DNA of 16,525 nucleotides from assembly GCA_002327865.1 (NCBI GenBank), contig DCUQ01000035.1, positions 1 to 16,525 of the forward strand, read 5' to 3'. Shown here piece after piece: positions 1-7,419 of this stretch (positions are counted from its first letter, which is position 1; every line of letters begins with the position of its first letter). The notes under the pieces are model-generated. The model worked only from the letters and a program-made list of their open reading frames with translations. It did no database searches and had not been told where the DNA came from. The position numbers and the translations under genes are program-made. Source of the stretch: Syntrophaceae bacterium UBA2210. Lineage in GTDB: Bacteria > Desulfobacterota > Syntrophia > Syntrophales > UBA2210.

Positions 1-1
1 G

Positions 2-73
2 CTGTTTGCCCGCCAGGGCAGCAGTGTGCGGGTCTTTGTTTCAGGGAATGAAGTGTACAGGGGTACGCGGTAG
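2..73 (+). CDS. C-terminal end of an upstream gene (partial, unrecognised)
   Basis: An open frame enters from the left edge and ends at TAG (71-73). It encodes 23 residues ending in VYRGTR, with a composition typical of a protein C-terminus. No start lies in the window and the piece is too short to assign to a family. The frame could be open by chance, but 23 codons without a stop, just upstream of a plus-strand gene run, makes a real gene end the better reading. Confidence 0.4.
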   Translation: MFARQGSSVRVFVSGNEVYRGTR

Positions 74-113
74 GGATATTTCATCCATTCTACACTGACC
101 CTTCACAAAGAAG

Positions 114-129
114 TAACAATCCGTTGTTA
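114..129 (+). other. small inverted repeat upstream of the STAS gene
   Basis: TAACAA (114-119) and TTGTTA (124-129) are perfect inverted arms around a 4-base loop, in the gap between the upstream gene end and the STAS gene. The stem is short and AT-rich. It could be an operator half-site pair or a weak hairpin; there is no U-tract, so I do not call it a terminator. Confidence 0.25.
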
Positions 130-179
130 TTATCCTACTTGAAGTTACAAAGAACATTAAAATGAAGGAGTTTAAAACG

Positions 180-569
180 ATGGAATGCCTTATTATCGAA
201 AAAAGAGACTTTGCCGTCGCGAGGTTTTCCGGCTCGATCAAGAAGAACGCCCCTTTCCTTATCAGGAGCATGGTTCATGCTGAGTTCAATGGAAGGCAGC
301 CTAAAGTGATCCTCGACGTAGAGAATCTGGATGACAGTAGCAGTATCACTACACAACTGGCCATAATTACTGCATTTAAAAAAGAGGTGGATCTTATGAA
401 CGGATCTTTGAAAATCTGCTCATTAAGGCCGCGTATAAAGAGCTATCTTATCAAAAATGGGCTGGACAGGGTTTTTGACATTTATGAAGATTTAAGCAGC
501 GCTGAAGAGAGCTCCTGGGAGAGAAAAGGACATGGAGAAAAACGACAATATACTGGAGTTGCAGCCTGA
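180..569 (+). CDS. STAS-domain protein (anti-sigma factor antagonist-like)
   Basis: The 129-residue product looks like a lone STAS domain, the fold of SpoIIAA/RsbV-type anti-anti-sigma factors. A beta-strand run VILDVENL (43-50) leads into DDSSS (51-55), the place where these proteins carry the phosphorylatable Ser in a DSSG-like turn. An amphipathic helix, a strand around LKICSL (77-82) and the helix ending RVFDIYED follow. The usual Gly after DSS is Ser here, so the site is diverged. I chose ATG 180 because AAGGAG (165-170) sits 9 bases before it; the in-frame ATG at 162 lies upstream of that site. No partner kinase or sigma factor is visible. The gene overlaps the next one by 38 bases, so the two are probably co-translated. 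The fold is likely; the regulatory target is unknown. Confidence 0.7.
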   Translation: MECLIIEKRDFAVARFSGSIKKNAPFLIRSMVHAEFNGRQPKVILDVENLDDSSSITTQLAIITAFKKEVDLMNGSLKICSLRPRIKSYLIKNGLDRVFDIYEDLSSAEESSWERKGHGEKRQYTGVAA

Positions 570-1338
570 CATCTTCAGGATTAAAGGACATGGAACGAGC
601 AGCCATAGTTACGTCATCAAGGGAGATTACGCAAACCTCCTCATCGATTCCGGCGTAGATGCCAATTTTTCCGCCCTTCAAAAGTCTCTTTTAAGGGTTG
701 GTTTAAAGATTCGTGATATCGATATAGTGATTAACACCCACGAACACTTCGACCACATCGGGGCCAATCGCTATTTTCAGGATCATGCGCTCATCGCCGC
801 CCATCGCTTTGCGGCGACAAAGATGATCTTCGACGACAGGTACGTTACACTCTATAAGTCTGCCGACCTGAATGAAATTCCACTGAAGGTTCACCTCTGG
901 CTGGAAAGCAAAAGCCGCTTCGATCTCGGCAATTACAGCCTGAACATAATCCATACCCCCGGTCACACTTCCGGGTCCATATGCATCTACGAACCCGCAA
1001 AGAAGATCCTTTTCACAGGCGACACCGTATTTGCCGGCGGAACACTTTCATATATAGCGGAATCGGGAAGTATCGGCGACTACATCAATTCCATATTGTC
1101 TCTGAGTACGAGACAGATAGTCGAAATATATCCCGGTCACGGCGATATATCGGTAAATCCCGAAGAAGATATGGAAAGAGCGGTTCACAATGCGAAAGCG
1201 TTTCTGCAAAGCGAAGATAGAATCGAAATCACCCGTTTTCAGGAAAATGATTTAAAGGGGGAAAATAAAGTATCTGAGCAGGCTAAAGATCATTTTAACA
1301 CCTGTAATAAACAGAAAAGCAATAGAACCTCACCGTAA
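532..1338 (+). CDS. MBL-fold metallohydrolase (glyoxalase II / beta-lactamase-B superfamily)
   Basis: This 268-residue protein has the full dinuclear metal signature of the metallo-beta-lactamase fold: THEHFDH (H70, H72, D74, H75), H145 in TPGHTSG, D164 in FTGDTVF and H203 in YPGHGD. The order and spacing match hydroxyacylglutathione-hydrolase-like members, which hydrolyse thioesters or other esters; the substrate cannot be read from the sequence. The active domain ends near residue 225 and is followed by a charged tail of about 40 residues that may be disordered. ATG 532 is preceded by GGGAGA (518-523). Its start lies inside the STAS gene in another frame, so translational coupling is likely. 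There is no signal peptide, so it should be cytoplasmic. Confidence 0.87.
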   Translation: MEKNDNILELQPDIFRIKGHGTSSHSYVIKGDYANLLIDSGVDANFSALQKSLLRVGLKIRDIDIVINTHEHFDHIGANRYFQDHALIAAHRFAATKMIFDDRYVTLYKSADLNEIPLKVHLWLESKSRFDLGNYSLNIIHTPGHTSGSICIYEPAKKILFTGDTVFAGGTLSYIAESGSIGDYINSILSLSTRQIVEIYPGHGDISVNPEEDMERAVHNAKAFLQSEDRIEITRFQENDLKGENKVSEQAKDHFNTCNKQKSNRTSP

Positions 1339-1344
1339 ATTCTC

Positions 1345-1373
1345 TTGACCGGAGAACGTCCCGATTATAGAAA
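1345..1373 (+). promoter_or_regulatory. possible sigma70-type promoter before the serine hydrolase gene
   Basis: TTGACC (1345-1350) is followed after 17 bases by TAGAAA (1368-1373), in the 67-base gap between the MBL gene and the lipoprotein gene. The -35 is good and the -10 mediocre. It suggests the lipoprotein gene can be expressed apart from the STAS/MBL pair. Confidence 0.35.
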
Positions 1374-1405
1374 ACGTTATATACGAACCGGAGCAAGGGA
1401 TACCC

Positions 1406-2659
1406 GTGATTAAAAAGCGAACAGGAAGACGGACGATCGGCATTGTATTCATTGCGTTTCTCTTTGTCATATCATGCTCCACGTCCTCTACCGCGCCGGA
1501 GAAGTCCGTCGTAAATCCCCGTCTCGACAGGCTTGTTGAAGAAGGATTAAAAGAGAATTCATACTCCGGGGCCGTGCTCCTGGTCACCCGGGACGGGAAA
1601 ACGGTACACAGGAAAGCATACGGATTCGCGCGGGAATACGATTATAACGCCGCCCGGCTGGAATCCCCGGAACTAATGACGATGGAGCATCTCTTCGATG
1701 TAGCCTCGATGACGAAAGTCTTCTCCACCACCTTCGGCATCATGCTGCTTGTCGACAAGGGGAGTATCCGGCTTGAAGATCCCGTTTGCGCATACATCCC
1801 TTCTTTCTGCGAAAAAGAAAAAAAGAATATCACTATCAGAAACCTCCTGGCTCACCGCGCGGGCCTGTATCCCTGGAAGCCGGTTTATTATCACGCATCG
1901 AATAAAGACGAATCGCTGTCTTATATCGCATCCCTGCCCCTGCGATATCCCGCCGGCGAAGCGTATCATTACAGCGATCTCGGTTTCATGATCCTGGGAT
2001 ACATTATCGAATCCGTTTCCGGGAAACCGCTGGACACATATCTCGGCGAGAATCTTTATGCCCCACTCGGACTCAAAAATATAACATTTCGCCCCGGAGA
2101 AAAGGGTTACATGAAAATCGCAGCGACATCACAGGGTAATCCCTTCGAGTACAAAATGATTGCCGAAGATGGATTCGGGTTCGACTGCGATGAAAAAATC
2201 GACGCCTTTCACGGATGGCGCCACTATACGCTGCACGGTGAAGTGAATGACGGAAACAGCTATTACGCCCACGGGGGCGTGGCGGGTCATGCCGGACTCT
2301 TCGCGACCGCCGGCGACCTGGAAACCCTGGCGGGACTGCTGGTTAACAGGGGAGCGTTAAATAAAGAGATGGTTATAAAACCGGAAACGATAGATGCGTT
2401 TTTACAGCCCGATGAATTCGGAAACGGCCTGGGATGGTCGTTAAATCCGGAATTTATCAAGGCGGAAAGCGCTCCGCCGGGGACTTTCGGTCATACGGGA
2501 TTCACAGGCTGCAACGTGGTTGTCGTCCCGGACCGGAAGATCGTCATCATCTTTCTCACGAACCGCCAGCATCGCGGCCCGGGAACATCGGGGCTTTATC
2601 CGAACCTGAACGGGCTGAGACGGGCCATAGTCGCCACGGTACTGGAGGAAAACCCCTGA
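1406..2659 (+). CDS. serine beta-lactamase/PBP-like hydrolase, lipoprotein
   Basis: The 417-residue protein belongs to the class C beta-lactamase / low-molecular-weight penicillin-binding-protein / EstB esterase superfamily. The nucleophile motif SMTK is at 101-104 (S101, K104), the YxN-like motif is YSD at 189-191, and HTG (363-365) takes the place of KTG. The block GGVAGHAGLFAT (290-301) is typical of YfeW/PBP4B-like members. The N-terminus has basic residues, a hydrophobic run (11-22) and the lipobox VISC with Cys24, so it should be exported and lipid-anchored. The start is GTG at 1406, with AAGGGA (1395-1400) five bases upstream. HTG rather than KTG points to an esterase or D-Ala-type peptidase more than a true beta-lactamase; resistance should not be inferred. 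Confidence 0.85.
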   Translation: MIKKRTGRRTIGIVFIAFLFVISCSTSSTAPEKSVVNPRLDRLVEEGLKENSYSGAVLLVTRDGKTVHRKAYGFAREYDYNAARLESPELMTMEHLFDVASMTKVFSTTFGIMLLVDKGSIRLEDPVCAYIPSFCEKEKKNITIRNLLAHRAGLYPWKPVYYHASNKDESLSYIASLPLRYPAGEAYHYSDLGFMILGYIIESVSGKPLDTYLGENLYAPLGLKNITFRPGEKGYMKIAATSQGNPFEYKMIAEDGFGFDCDEKIDAFHGWRHYTLHGEVNDGNSYYAHGGVAGHAGLFATAGDLETLAGLLVNRGALNKEMVIKPETIDAFLQPDEFGNGLGWSLNPEFIKAESAPPGTFGHTGFTGCNVVVVPDRKIVIIFLTNRQHRGPGTSGLYPNLNGLRRAIVATVLEENP

Positions 2660-2688
2660 TAAACTCGAAAGTCCCGCAAGACATGCCT

Positions 2689-2714
2689 GACAGGAAACGG
2701 ATATCCTGTTTTTT
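2689..2714 (+). terminator. intrinsic terminator after the serine hydrolase gene
   Basis: ACAGGA (2690-2695) pairs with TCCTGT (2704-2709), extendable by one G-U pair, around an 8-base loop. Six T residues (2709-2714) run from the end of the stem. It begins about 30 bases after the lipoprotein stop, as expected for a Rho-independent terminator on this strand. Confidence 0.6.
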
Positions 2715-2799
2715 AACGGGTTACGCGCGACCCCGGCCGGAGACCGTGCCGTTCCGCGTAAATTCAATACAATTAAGATCCGGAGTCAGGAGATAGTTT

Positions 2800-3003
2800 A
2801 TGGAATGCAAAAAAGAGACAAATATGGAAATGTGCAACTGCACCTACGAACCGTGCGGCCGCAAGGGAACATGCTGCGACTGTATACGTTTTCATCTGAG
2901 AATGCGTGAGCTTCCGGCCTGCTGCTTCGACAAAGGATCGGAACACACTTATGACCGGTCCTTTGAACACTTCGCCCGTCTTGTCCTGGAGGAAAAACTG
3001 TGA
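2800..3003 (+). CDS. small cysteine-rich protein, DUF6485-like
   Basis: The 67-residue protein has nine cysteines (3, 12, 14, 19, 25, 26, 28, 41, 42) in the arrangement CNCTYEPC...CCDC...PACC. This matches my memory of the DUF6485 family, small proteins whose function is undescribed. The Cys pattern suggests a bound metal, zinc or an iron-sulfur cluster; this is inference. The tail YDRSFEHFARLVLEEKL looks helical. The start is well supported: AGGAGA (2788-2793) lies six bases before ATG 2800. The gene stands alone after a terminator and converges on the lpd end of the minus-strand operon, only 25 bases away. There is no export signal. Confidence 0.8.
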   Translation: MECKKETNMEMCNCTYEPCGRKGTCCDCIRFHLRMRELPACCFDKGSEHTYDRSFEHFARLVLEEKL

Positions 3004-3028
3004 TGAAAAGCTGTCCGGGAATCGAGAC

Positions 3029-4423
3029 CTACATATGGATCGGCTGACCGTCTACACCGCGCATCTGTTCCATAACGACCTCGGATATGGTCGGGTGCGC
3101 ATGTATCATCCAGGCGATATGTTCAGGTAACAATCCCGCGGTCTTCGCCAGGAGAATCTCGTGAATCAATTCCGTGGCATTATACCCTACGATATGGGCA
3201 CCCAGGATTTCGTGTGTCTCGGGATCGTAGAGGGTCTTTACCATGCCTTCGGTCTTACCGACCACGACGGACTTGCCGACTCCCCGGTAAGGATACATAG
3301 CCTTTTTGAAGGTAATATTCTGTTCTTTTGCCTGGCTTTCACGGAGACCGAAACTCGCAACCTGCGGCTCACAATAAACAGCCGACGGTATTTCGTTCGG
3401 ATCGATACACTTATCGGTCGCACACCCCGCGATATGCTCACAGACGATCTCGCCCTCCTTCGATGCAACGTGCGCCAGAAGCGGCGTTCTTACCACATCA
3501 CCGATGGCATAGACACCTGGAACCCGGGTCTCGTAGTAATCGGTTACCGGGATGTAACCCTTTTCGGTTTCAATCCCGATGTTTCCGAGACCGATTTCGT
3601 CGGTATTCGGAGTCCTTCCGAAGACGCATAAAACCTTTTCCGCTTCCAACTTCTTTACACTGCCGTCTTTCGTTACGAGTGTAACAATCGCCGCTTCCGA
3701 TGTCTTCTCCAGGGAATGTGCCATCGCCCCGGTAATCACGTCGATTCCGTTGTCCCTGAAGGACCGTTCGAGAACGGCTGCGGACCTCGCATCCTCAAAG
3801 GGAAGAATATGCTTCTCCATCTCTACAAGGCACACCTCGACGCCGAATGTATTCATTATATACGCGAACTCGCATCCGATGGCGCCCGCGCCGAGAATGA
3901 CCAGGCTGGCGGGTAACTCTTTAAGTGAAAGAATCCCGTTCGAAGAAAGCACCTGTTTTTCATCAAACTCGAACCCTTTTAATTGCAAGGGACGCGAACC
4001 GGTCGCTATTACGATATTTTTCCCTTTTATTTCGCTTCCGTCCTCAAGCGCGACAAGCTTCTCAGAAACAATCCCCGCGGTACCCCTGATAAGATCGACC
4101 TTGTTTTTTTTGAGCAGATGTTCGACGCCCCCGGCCAGGACCCCGGCGGCTTTTCTGGACTGATCGTGTACGTATTCGTAATTAAACGCCCTGGAATCGA
4201 CGGAAAGGCCCATCTTTTCCAGTTCAAGGCGGGAATGGAAAACACCGGCATGATATATGAGACTTTTCGTGGGAATGCATCCCCAGTTCAGACAGACGCC
4301 GCCAAGCGCGTCTTTTTCGATAATACAGGCACGAAGACCCAGCTGGGCGGCACGGATACCAGCGACATATCCACCGGGACCGGCTCCTATTATTATCACG
4401 TCATACTCAACCGCTTCTGCCAT
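3029..4423 (-). CDS. lpdA: dihydrolipoyl dehydrogenase (E3)
   Basis: This is a full-length 464-residue flavoprotein disulfide reductase. It has the FAD-binding GAGPGG (13-18), the redox-active disulfide in GGVCLNWGCIPTK (C44, C49), ATGSRP (140-145), the NAD-binding GAGAIG (178-183) and the C-terminal HAHPTISE with the catalytic His/Glu pair (H443, E448). It reoxidises dihydrolipoyl groups with NAD+ as the E3 subunit of 2-oxoacid dehydrogenases or as the L-protein of glycine cleavage; no partner subunit is in the window, so its complex is not decided. It is the last gene of the minus-strand operon, 66 bases after pyrD. The ribosome site is weak (GGAA abutting the ATG), so a slightly different start is possible. 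No terminator separates it from the convergent small gene. Confidence 0.95.
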   Translation of the reverse strand: MAEAVEYDVIIIGAGPGGYVAGIRAAQLGLRACIIEKDALGGVCLNWGCIPTKSLIYHAGVFHSRLELEKMGLSVDSRAFNYEYVHDQSRKAAGVLAGGVEHLLKKNKVDLIRGTAGIVSEKLVALEDGSEIKGKNIVIATGSRPLQLKGFEFDEKQVLSSNGILSLKELPASLVILGAGAIGCEFAYIMNTFGVEVCLVEMEKHILPFEDARSAAVLERSFRDNGIDVITGAMAHSLEKTSEAAIVTLVTKDGSVKKLEAEKVLCVFGRTPNTDEIGLGNIGIETEKGYIPVTDYYETRVPGVYAIGDVVRTPLLAHVASKEGEIVCEHIAGCATDKCIDPNEIPSAVYCEPQVASFGLRESQAKEQNITFKKAMYPYRGVGKSVVVGKTEGMVKTLYDPETHEILGAHIVGYNATELIHEILLAKTAGLLPEHIAWMIHAHPTISEVVMEQMRGVDGQPIHM

Positions 4424-4489
4424 TTCCGCGACCCTGGTTTTATCCGTTTCTCGATTGTAAAGGGGGACTTTTATGGAACCCGGCCTTTG

Positions 4490-5404
4490 TTATACCGTGA
4501 GCGTTCCGATAAGGTCGTTTACATCGCCGATATTTTTATCAGAAAGATATTCTTCAATATCGGCGACTATATCGGACGCTGCACACGGGTTAAGAAAGTT
4601 CGCCGTTCCTACCTGAACGGCTTTAGCACCCACAATGAGGAATTCAAGGGCGTCACGGGCGCTTATTATTCCGCCTACACCTATGACCGGGATGGAGACG
4701 GCGTTTACCACTTCCCATACCATTCTGAGCGCGACCGGTTTTATCGCCGGGCCGGACAGGCCGCCCGTAATGTTTTTAAGGTGCGGTATCCGTTTTTCTA
4801 TATCTACCGACATTCCGGTAATCGTATTGATCACGGACAGAGCGTCTGCTCCGGAGGCTTCTACACTTCGCGCTATCGCGGTTATATCTGTTACGTTCGG
4901 GGTAAGTTTCACTATAACAGGGAGGCAGGAAACATTCTTCACCGCCTTTGTAACCTCTCCGGCGATGACAGGATCTGAGCCGAATGTCATTCCCCCCTTC
5001 TTGACATTGGGACAGGATATATTGACCTCGATCGCATCTACGCCGTCGGCATCGTTGAGTATATCCGCGACACTCGCGTAATCTTCGATGGTTTCCCCGA
5101 ATATGTTCGCGATTACCCTGGAATCGATCGTGCGAAGCCAGGGAAGTTTATCATCGATGAATTTTCTTACACCGACGTTCTGAAGACCGACGGCATTCAG
5201 CATCCCGGAGGGTGTTTCCATAATTCTCGGCGGCGGATTCCCCGTTCTCGGCTCGAGGGACAAACCCTTGACGATAACGGCACCCAGGCGGTCGAGATCG
5301 AGATAACCGGAATATTCTTCGCCATAGCCGAACGTACCCGACGCGGTCATGACCGGGTTTTTCAGCTCCAGCCCCCCTATATCAACACGCATTTTCACAC
5401 TCAT
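4490..5404 (-). CDS. pyrD: dihydroorotate dehydrogenase B (NAD+), catalytic subunit
   Basis: The 304-residue FMN TIM-barrel enzyme oxidises dihydroorotate to orotate in pyrimidine synthesis. Family marks are SGTFGYGEEY (22-31), the FMN-contacting KGLS (46-49), the NISCPNV loop with catalytic base Cys131, KLTPN (166-170), the NTITG segment (193-197) and the GVGGI phosphate loop (242-246). Cys as base makes it class 1, and the adjacent pyrK makes it class 1B. I chose the ATG at 5404, four bases after the pyrK stop. The frame is open upstream to 5533, but that part would lie inside pyrK and matches nothing in the family. An ATG at 5392 is a second option. Coupled translation with pyrK fits equal amounts of the two subunits. 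Confidence 0.94.
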   Translation of the reverse strand: MSVKMRVDIGGLELKNPVMTASGTFGYGEEYSGYLDLDRLGAVIVKGLSLEPRTGNPPPRIMETPSGMLNAVGLQNVGVRKFIDDKLPWLRTIDSRVIANIFGETIEDYASVADILNDADGVDAIEVNISCPNVKKGGMTFGSDPVIAGEVTKAVKNVSCLPVIVKLTPNVTDITAIARSVEASGADALSVINTITGMSVDIEKRIPHLKNITGGLSGPAIKPVALRMVWEVVNAVSIPVIGVGGIISARDALEFLIVGAKAVQVGTANFLNPCAASDIVADIEEYLSDKNIGDVNDLIGTLTV

Positions 5405-5408
5405 GTCA

Positions 5409-6230
5409 CTATCCGTTATCCTCGCCGAATTCCACTTCGCAGATATCAAAAACCGGTCCTTCTTTGCATACCCTTGGCAACCCCTTACCCGCGCCACCTG
5501 ACCGGACCTTAACGACACACCCCTGGCAGGCACCTATGCCGCATGCCATTCGTTCTTCAAGAGAAACCTGGCAGACGACCGGCCGGCCTTCGACTAATTC
5601 CTGCAGACGGCGGAGCATTGGATCAGGCCCGCAGGAGTACAGTCGCGAACCATTGTTTACATAAAGATCCATATCGCGGCTGAAGAGTTCCGTTACCGTA
5701 CCGCGATACCCCCAGCTTCCGTCATCCGTGCTTATCTTCACGGCGGAACACATGCCTTCGATCCTGTCGATTCCTACCAGTGATTCCAGGTTTCCCGCGC
5801 CGGCGTAGCAGATTATTTCCGGCCCGTTGTGGTCTTTTTCACAGCGCTGCGCCAGGAACGAAAGCGGCGCTATTCCAACCCCACCGGCTATCAAAACGAT
5901 TTTATCGCATTGGGGAGGAACGTCGAATCCCTTTCCAAGCGGTCCGAGTACGTTCAGTACGTTACCCTTTCTCAACCCTGAAAATACCGCCGTTCCCCTT
6001 CCCGCAACCTTGTAAAGGATCTCCAGAAATGTTTCCTTATCTTGAGAATACACGGAATAGATGCTGAACGGTCTGGAAAGAAAGGGAGTGTCGGTATTCG
6101 GCATTCTCACCATGACAAATTGCCCGGGGGAAGATCCCCTGAAAGAGGCGGGAACTTTCAGGACTATCAGGAAATGCCCTCCGACTGTTTCCCTTTGAGA
6201 AACGACTTTAGCGGAAATATAAGGTTTCAT
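5409..6230 (-). CDS. pyrK: dihydroorotate dehydrogenase B, electron-transfer subunit
   Basis: The 273-residue protein has a ferredoxin-reductase-type FAD domain with RPFSIY (53-58), an NAD-binding part with AGGVGIAPL (115-123), and a C-terminal [2Fe-2S] site with four cysteines (C230, C235, C238, C255) in SLEERMACGIGACQGC...RVC. It moves electrons from PyrD's FMN to NAD+, letting orotate synthesis run without a quinone. The length is usual. It begins 12 bases after rimI ends and stops four bases before pyrD. All cofactor ligands are present, so it should be active. Confidence 0.94.
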   Translation of the reverse strand: MKPYISAKVVSQRETVGGHFLIVLKVPASFRGSSPGQFVMVRMPNTDTPFLSRPFSIYSVYSQDKETFLEILYKVAGRGTAVFSGLRKGNVLNVLGPLGKGFDVPPQCDKIVLIAGGVGIAPLSFLAQRCEKDHNGPEIICYAGAGNLESLVGIDRIEGMCSAVKISTDDGSWGYRGTVTELFSRDMDLYVNNGSRLYSCGPDPMLRRLQELVEGRPVVCQVSLEERMACGIGACQGCVVKVRSGGAGKGLPRVCKEGPVFDICEVEFGEDNG

Positions 6231-6242
6231 AATGTTCTCATT

Positions 6243-6728
6243 TCAAAAATCGGCCCACATTATCAGGGCGGTTTCACCGGTATCGGAATAGTAGTAAGGC
6301 CTCGCTCCTTTTACAACAAAGCCGAACCTTTTGTATAACTCTAATGCGGCCTTGTTCGACTCCCGCACCTCCAGGGTACCGTATCTGACACCCATTTGAG
6401 AGGAAACCTCTATCATGCACAATAAAAGCTTCGACGCTACACCGCAACGCCTCCGGTCTTCGCTCACGGCGATGTTTCTAAGATGGATTTCGTCGAAAAC
6501 GATCGCAAAACTTATGTACCCCACGATCCGCCCTTCCACAATCCCCACAAGGTCGTAACAGAACGGATGCCGCATCTCGTCCAGGAACATACCCTCCGTC
6601 CATGGCGTGGGGAAAGAGGCACGTTCTATCGTCAGGACATCCGGCAGATCATCCGCCCTCATATCGCGCATCGTAATATCGAGAATCGTTTCCGGTGCAT
6701 GTGTATGTTCAGTGTGAAAAGTTTTCAT
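6243..6728 (-). CDS. rimI: ribosomal protein S18-alanine N-acetyltransferase (GNAT)
   Basis: This GNAT enzyme transfers acetyl from acetyl-CoA to a protein N-terminus. The acetyl-CoA loop is RRRCGVAS (92-99). The LEVRESNKAALELYKRFGF block carries the RimI-type Glu (E120) and Tyr (Y132), and the ending ARPYYYSDTGETALIMW is characteristic of RimI. The start is uncertain. The frame stays open to 6866, but the extra N-terminal stretch looks non-coding. ATG 6728 gives 161 residues; ATG 6671 gives 142 and would align best with usual RimI starts. Neither has a clear Shine-Dalgarno site. It sits between the EIIA gene and pyrK in one operon. Confidence 0.85.
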   Translation of the reverse strand: MKTFHTEHTHAPETILDITMRDMRADDLPDVLTIERASFPTPWTEGMFLDEMRHPFCYDLVGIVEGRIVGYISFAIVFDEIHLRNIAVSEDRRRCGVASKLLLCMIEVSSQMGVRYGTLEVRESNKAALELYKRFGFVVKGARPYYYSDTGETALIMWADF

Positions 6729-6872
6729 AACGGACCGGCAGATAGAGAAAACGTAAATGCTGACGCGGTGCCGCGCGGTCCGGTGCGACCCGGGACCCCG
6801 GCAAAAACAAAGGAGCGGCATTGTGAGAAAACCCATAATAAATAGAATGTGACTGGCGGAAGGCACCGCGGA

Positions 6873-7283
6873 TCAATCATCGGCTTTTCTGCTCAGCAAC
6901 TCACTGGCAAGATAGATATTTTTCTTACCGTAATCTTTTATGAAATCCGCCGATTCGGCAAGCTTTTTCTTTCTCTGCATATCCGGTATCTTCAGCAGCA
7001 TAGGCAGGTTTACGCCGGTGATCACCTCCACTTTCCCCTTCTTCAGAAACGACAGGGAAATGTTTGACGGGGTGCCGCCGAAAAGATCCGTCATGATAAG
7101 CACACCCTCCCCCGCATCGGCTTTCTTTATGGCCAGTGTAATTTCCTTCTTGACATCTTCCACGGCCTTCGTCGCGTCCACCGAAACAGGAACGACTCCC
7201 TCCATGTTACCCCTTATCATTTCAGCAGCCTTTATCAGCTCAAAACCGAGGTTACCGTGAGTTATAATCAGTACGCCTATCAT
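6873..7283 (-). CDS. PTS EIIA component, mannose family
   Basis: The 136-residue protein is a single EIIA(Man)-type domain. His9 in IITHG is the expected phosphorylation site, accepting phosphate from HPr, and MTDLFGGTPSN (64-74) is the conserved active-site loop. No EIIB, EIIC, EIID, HPr or EI gene is in the window. In bacteria lacking sugar-transporting PTS enzymes such lone EIIA proteins are thought to act in phosphate-relay regulation; that role is inference here. GGGAGG lies three bases from the ATG, rather close. It is the first gene of the minus-strand operon and has its own promoter. The 144-base gap to rimI is longer than the other gaps in this operon. Confidence 0.85.
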   Translation of the reverse strand: MIGVLIITHGNLGFELIKAAEMIRGNMEGVVPVSVDATKAVEDVKKEITLAIKKADAGEGVLIMTDLFGGTPSNISLSFLKKGKVEVITGVNLPMLLKIPDMQRKKKLAESADFIKDYGKKNIYLASELLSRKADD

Positions 7284-7319
7284 CTTCCTCCCAACCGCTT
7301 AACTCCAATTTATCGGGCA

Positions 7320-7348
7320 ACAGTAAATAAATAACAGGCTATTGTCAA
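7320..7348 (-). promoter_or_regulatory. promoter of the EIIA-rimI-pyrKD-lpd operon
   Basis: On the minus strand a perfect TTGACA (complement of 7343-7348) is followed after 17 bases by TACTGT (complement of 7320-7325). The -35 is consensus and the -10 is weaker. The start of transcription would lie about 30 bases before the EIIA start codon. It is back to back with the NUDIX promoter. Confidence 0.5.
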
Positions 7349-7360
7349 GAAATTCCATCC

Positions 7361-7390
7361 TTGACATCCTGTCACACTCCAACTTATATT
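7361..7390 (+). promoter_or_regulatory. promoter of the NUDIX hydrolase gene
   Basis: TTGACA (7361-7366) and TATATT (7385-7390) are 18 bases apart, a near-consensus sigma70-type promoter. It gives a leader of roughly 25 bases and also argues against starting the NUDIX protein at the upstream in-frame codon at 7342. Confidence 0.6.
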
Positions 7391-7419
7391 TACAAACTAC
7401 GCGTGGAAAGCAATCTGTA

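Noticed and set aside
1406..2659. Reading the serine hydrolase as an antibiotic-resistance beta-lactamase
   Set aside because: HTG in place of KTG and the YfeW-like block fit the broad esterase/peptidase members; the sequence does not show resistance activity.
3983..4978. 331-codon plus-strand open frame opposite lpdA and pyrD
   Set aside because: It is the complement of two clear genes, with low-complexity, Tyr/Arg-rich translation and no family resemblance.
5405..5533. N-terminal extension of PyrD up to 5533
   Set aside because: It would lie wholly inside pyrK in another frame, matches nothing in the PyrD family, and ATG 5404 sits properly after the pyrK stop.
6729..6866. N-terminal extension of RimI with a hydrophobic stretch
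   Set aside because: RimI is a cytoplasmic GNAT enzyme that starts near the MRDMRADD segment; the extra residues look like translated intergenic DNA.
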